Source: Azospirillum doebereinerae
Lineage (GTDB): Bacteria > Pseudomonadota > Alphaproteobacteria > Azospirillales > Azospirillaceae
Direction: 5' to 3'
Assembly (NCBI RefSeq): GCF_003989665.1
Contig: NZ_RZIJ01000020.1
Location: 80,474-144,473, forward strand
DNA length: 64,000 bases
The position numbers were made by a program, and so were the translations under genes. Positions 60,902-64,000 of this stretch are shown in pieces (position 1 is the first letter of the stretch; each line of letters opens with the position of its first letter). Below the pieces are notes generated by a model that saw nothing but the letters and a program-made list of their open reading frames with translations, searched no databases and was not told the DNA's origin.

Positions 60902-63900
60902 ATGGCTGACGAGGCGGTTCAGGGCACCAACACCGAGGTCGACGATCGCCAGATCCTCGACGACCTGACCCTCCTCCAGCAGGTCGACGGCTCCCGTCTG
61001 GGCGGCGTCATCCACGAGGTCGCCGACGTCGAGCTGGAACGGCCCGACGACACGCTCGGCCACGTGCAGACTGATTACCGCGGCGTCGTCGACATGATGA
61101 TCGGCGGTGCGGCGCAGACCGGATCCGTCGCCGGTTCGTCCACGGCGGTGGCGTCGGACCGCGCGGCGCTCGCCCAGATGCTCAACGGCGACCTGTTCCG
61201 TTCGGATGGCACGCGCGGAACCGGCCCCTTGGGTCCCGACGGGTCGGGCGTCGGGGAATCCGAGGATCGCGACCTCTCCGCCTCGAACACCGAGGCCGTG
61301 GACGTGCTGTGGTCGGCGCGGACCACGACGACCTTCGAGCAGCCCCAGGCCGGTGCCGCCGACGCGGACGACGCCGCCGGATCGACCCAGTCGGCGGGCA
61401 CGGCAACCCCCGTGACGCTTCCCGACACCGTCGTTGCGGCCGATGCCGCGCTGCCGACGGTGACCACGGCCGCCGCGGCCACGACTCCGGCCGCCCCGAC
61501 CCTGACCGTCGGCTCCGCCACCGGCGACGAGGACAGCGCCATCCTTCTGTCCATCGGCGCCGTGCCGGCGGCCGGCGGCGGGACCCTGTCCTTCACGTTG
61601 TCGGGTATTCCGGCCGGCGCCAGCCTGACCAACACGGCGGGCGAGACGCTGACGGTCGTCAACGGCACGATCACCCTCACCCAGAGCCAATTGACCGGGC
61701 TGGCGGTCACGCCGCCGGCCAACACCGACCAGGACTTCACCATCACCGTCACGGCGACCAGCAGCGACGGCACCACCGTGTCGGCCGGCGCCACCTCCAG
61801 CCTGCTGGTCACCGTCAACCCGGTGTCGGACACGCCGACCCTGGCGGTCCAGGCGGTCACGGGCAATGAAGACTCCGCCATTCCGCTGACCATCGATCCG
61901 GCGCTGACCGACACGGACGGGTCGGAGACGCTGACGATCACCATCAGCGGCATTCCGGACGGCGCGGTGCTGAGCAACGCGGGCGGAGCGCTGACGGTCG
62001 TCAACGGGTCGGTCACCCTGACCCCGGCGCAGTTGGCGGGGCTGACCGTCACGCCGCCGCTGAACAGCGACGCCGGCTTCACGCTGACCGTCACGGCGAC
62101 CAGCACCGACGGCACCGCCGCCCCGTCCAGCGTCAGCGCGCCGCTGGTCGTCACCGTCACCCCGGTGTCCGACACGCCGACGCTGTCGGTCCAGACCGCG
62201 AGCGGGAACGAGGACACGGGCATTCCGCTGACCATCGATCCGGCGCTGACCGACACGGACGGATCGGAGACCCTGACGATCACGCTGTCGGGGATTCCGG
62301 ACGGCGCGGTGCTCAGCAACACGGGCGGGGCGCTGACGGTCGTCAACGGCTCGATCACGCTGACGCCGGCGCAGTTGGCCGGGCTGAACATCACGCCGCC
62401 GGCCAACAGCGACGTGGACTTCACCCTGACGGTCACGGCAACCAGCACCGACGGCACCGCCGCTCCGGTCAGCACCAGCGCGCCGCTGCTGGTCTCGGTG
62501 ACGCCGGTGTCGGACGCGCCGACCTTGACGGCTTCGGCCGCGAGCGGGAACGAGGACACGGCCATTCCGCTGGCGATCAGCCCGGCGCTGACCGACACGG
62601 ACGGGTCGGAGACGCTGACGATCACGCTGTCGGGGATTCCCAACGGCGCGGTGTTGAGCAACGCGAGCGGGACGCTGACGGTGATCAACGGCGCGATCAC
62701 GCTGACGCCGGACCAGTTGGCCGGCTTGGCGATCACGCCGCCGGCTAACAGCGACGCGGACTTCACGCTGACCGTCACCGCCACCAGCACCGACGGCACC
62801 GCCACCCCCGCCAGCACCAGCGCCCCGCTGGTCGTCACCGTCAACCCGGTGTCCGACATGCCGACGCTGTCGGTCCAGGCGGCGGGCGGGAACGAGGACA
62901 CCGGCATCCCACTGACGATCGATTCGGCGCTGACCGACACCGACGGGTCGGAGACGCTGACGATCACGCTCAGCGGTATCCCGGCCGGCGCCAGCCTGAG
63001 CAACACGGCCGGCAACACGCTGACGATCAGCAACGGCTCGATCACCCTGACCCCGGCGCAGTTGGCCGGCCTGAAGATCACGCCGCCGGCCAACAGCGAC
63101 GTGGACTTCACACTGACCGTCACAGCGACCAGCACCGACGGCACCGCAACCCCGGTCAGCACCAGCGCCCCGCTGACCGTCACCGTCAACCCGGTGTCGG
63201 ACACGCCGGTCCTCAGCGTCATCGCCGCGACCGGTGACGAGGACCGCGCCATTCCGCTGAGCATCAGCGCGGCCCAGCCCGACGCCGACGGCTCGGAGAC
63301 GCTGTCCTTCACCCTGTCGGGCATTCCGACCGGCGCCAGCCTGAGCAACGCGGCGGGCGAGACGCTGACGGTGGTCAACGGCTCGATCACGCTGACGCCG
63401 GGACAGTTGGCCGGCTTGGCGATCACGCCGCCGCTGAACAGCGACGCGGACTTCACGTTGACGGTCGTGGCGACCAGCACCGACGGCACGGCCGCGCCCG
63501 CCAGCACCAGCGCTCCGATCCTGGTGACCGTCAACCCGGTGTCGGACGCGCCGACGCTGAGCGTCCAGGACGCGACCGGCGCCCAGAACGCGGTCATTCC
63601 GCTGACGATCGCCCCGGCGTTGACCGACACGGACGGCTCCGAGGTTCTGACCGTCACCATCGGCGGCATCCCCGCAGGCGCCAGCCTTGCCAACGCCAAC
63701 GGCGCGTTGACGGTGGTCAACGGCTCGATCACGCTGACGCCGGACCAACTGGCGGGCCTGACGATCACGCCGCCGTACAACAGCGACGACGACTTCACGC
63801 TGACCGTCACCGCGACCTCCAAGGACGGCGTCGCGGCGGTCGCGACCACGGTCGCCCCTCTTCTGGTGGTGGTCACCCCGGTGACGGATACGCCGACGCT

Positions 63901-64000
63901 GACGGTGTCGGCGGCGACGGGGAACGAGGACACGGGCATCCCGCTGACGATCAGCCCGGCGCTGACCGACACGGACGGGTCGGAGACGCTGACGGTCACG
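60902..64000 (+). CDS. Giant repeat adhesin, 5' part (type I secretion cargo)
   Basis: Open to the window end, at least 1033 residues. An acidic N-terminal region of about 207 residues (TEVDDRQILDDLTLLQQVDG, DVELERPDDTLGHVQ, then Ala/Thr-rich) lacks a Sec signal, as expected for a type I cargo. It is followed by tandem 113-115-residue beta-sandwich (cadherin/Ig-like) units: each begins G[ND]ED..IPL[TS]I and has TDTDGSETLTITLSGIP, SITLTPAQLAG and FTLTVTATSTDGTA. Seven full units and part of an eighth lie in the window. GGAG precedes the ATG. It is divergent from its probable exporter. The C-terminal secretion signal lies outside the window. Confidence 0.85.
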   Translation, partial: MADEAVQGTNTEVDDRQILDDLTLLQQVDGSRLGGVIHEVADVELERPDDTLGHVQTDYRGVVDMMIGGAAQTGSVAGSSTAVASDRAALAQMLNGDLFRSDGTRGTGPLGPDGSGVGESEDRDLSASNTEAVDVLWSARTTTTFEQPQAGAADADDAAGSTQSAGTATPVTLPDTVVAADAALPTVTTAAAATTPAAPTLTVGSATGDEDSAILLSIGAVPAAGGGTLSFTLSGIPAGASLTNTAGETLTVVNGTITLTQSQLTGLAVTPPANTDQDFTITVTATSSDGTTVSAGATSSLLVTVNPVSDTPTLAVQAVTGNEDSAIPLTIDPALTDTDGSETLTITISGIPDGAVLSNAGGALTVVNGSVTLTPAQLAGLTVTPPLNSDAGFTLTVTATSTDGTAAPSSVSAPLVVTVTPVSDTPTLSVQTASGNEDTGIPLTIDPALTDTDGSETLTITLSGIPDGAVLSNTGGALTVVNGSITLTPAQLAGLNITPPANSDVDFTLTVTATSTDGTAAPVSTSAPLLVSVTPVSDAPTLTASAASGNEDTAIPLAISPALTDTDGSETLTITLSGIPNGAVLSNASGTLTVINGAITLTPDQLAGLAITPPANSDADFTLTVTATSTDGTATPASTSAPLVVTVNPVSDMPTLSVQAAGGNEDTGIPLTIDSALTDTDGSETLTITLSGIPAGASLSNTAGNTLTISNGSITLTPAQLAGLKITPPANSDVDFTLTVTATSTDGTATPVSTSAPLTVTVNPVSDTPVLSVIAATGDEDRAIPLSISAAQPDADGSETLSFTLSGIPTGASLSNAAGETLTVVNGSITLTPGQLAGLAITPPLNSDADFTLTVVATSTDGTAAPASTSAPILVTVNPVSDAPTLSVQDATGAQNAVIPLTIAPALTDTDGSEVLTVTIGGIPAGASLANANGALTVVNGSITLTPDQLAGLTITPPYNSDDDFTLTVTATSKDGVAAVATTVAPLLVVVTPVTDTPTLTVSAATGNEDTGIPLTISPALTDTDGSETLTVT
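61523..64000 (+). repeat. Tandem adhesin repeats, 339-345 bp period
   Basis: The G-N/D-E-D motif codons occur at 61523, 61862, 62204, 62546, 62888, 63233, 63578 and 63920, a period of 339-345 bases (113-115 codons). Units 2 to 5 are highly similar at DNA level; units 1 and 7 are more diverged. The array continues beyond the window. Confidence 0.9.

Noticed and set aside
60860..63999. Two long minus-strand open frames across the adhesin region
   Set aside because: They mirror the repeat array on the opposite strand; the plus frame has the GNED, DTDGSETL and TSTDGT motifs and a Shine-Dalgarno, so the minus frames are shadows of GC-rich repeats.

Overview
The window is GC-rich DNA from an alphaproteobacterium, most likely Rhodospirillales and probably Azospirillum or a close relative. 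The pointers are an alphaproteobacterial flagellar gene set (FlaF, FlbT, a DUF1217 protein, a DUF6468 protein, MotE), CtrA-like TTAA-N7-TTAA sites in front of flagellar genes, and the general gene style. The genus is an inference; no rRNA gene is present to test it.

Layout. 1-9.8 kb: flagellar locus A. The minus strand carries a periplasmic TPR protein, motA, motB, flgE and the start of flgK; the plus strand carries flgF-flgG-flgA-flgH and a FliL-like gene. 9.8-15.9 kb: housekeeping genes (tRNA-Glu, threonine aldolase, a DUF6476-like membrane protein, rluD, rpoH, a dienelactone hydrolase, msrP-msrQ). 16.2-25.5 kb: a sensory island with a very large HAMP-array hybrid kinase, a second hybrid kinase, a small winged-helix-like protein and two tiny DUF5985-like membrane proteins. 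25.5-32.4 kb: the ECF biotin transporter bioMNY followed by an acyl-CoA ligase, a thiolase lacking its second catalytic Cys and an MFS exporter, plus an MDR oxidoreductase. 32.4-43.7 kb: flagellar locus B, with fliL-fliM-DUF6468-motE-fliK-flgD on the minus strand diverging from fliF-fliH-fliN-fliP-(FlhB-C-like)-fliG-orphan on the plus strand. 43.8-46.6 kb: a response regulator and a hybrid kinase with HPt. 46.6-53.5 kb: flagellin region, with a CtrA/Rem-like regulator whose receiver is degenerate, flagellin, flaF, flbT, a FlaG-like gene, DUF1217 and an orphan. 53.6-55.1 kb: a serine hydrolase and a lipoprotein. 55.2-64 kb: a type I secretion locus with an HlyD adaptor and a double-length fused ABC transporter, divergent from a giant repeat adhesin that runs off the window.

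How the genes fit together. Two separated flagellar loci supply the rod, hook, MS ring, switch (FliG/M/N), part of the export gate (FliP), stators (MotA/B) and stator accessories (FliL, MotE). The flagellin region adds filament protein and its post-transcriptional control (FlaF/FlbT). CtrA-like sites recur in the upstream regions of flgE, motA, flgF, the response-regulator operon, the lipoprotein, the orphan regulator and flagellin, which suggests one regulon. The type I secretion pair and the adhesin share a 14-bp element on their divergent sides and probably form one surface-adhesion system. The most unusual items are the fused asymmetric ABC transporter, the degenerate CtrA-like regulator in an AT-rich gap beside flagellin, the nine near-identical 276-bp HAMP repeats, and the bioMNY/acyl-CoA ligase/thiolase module.
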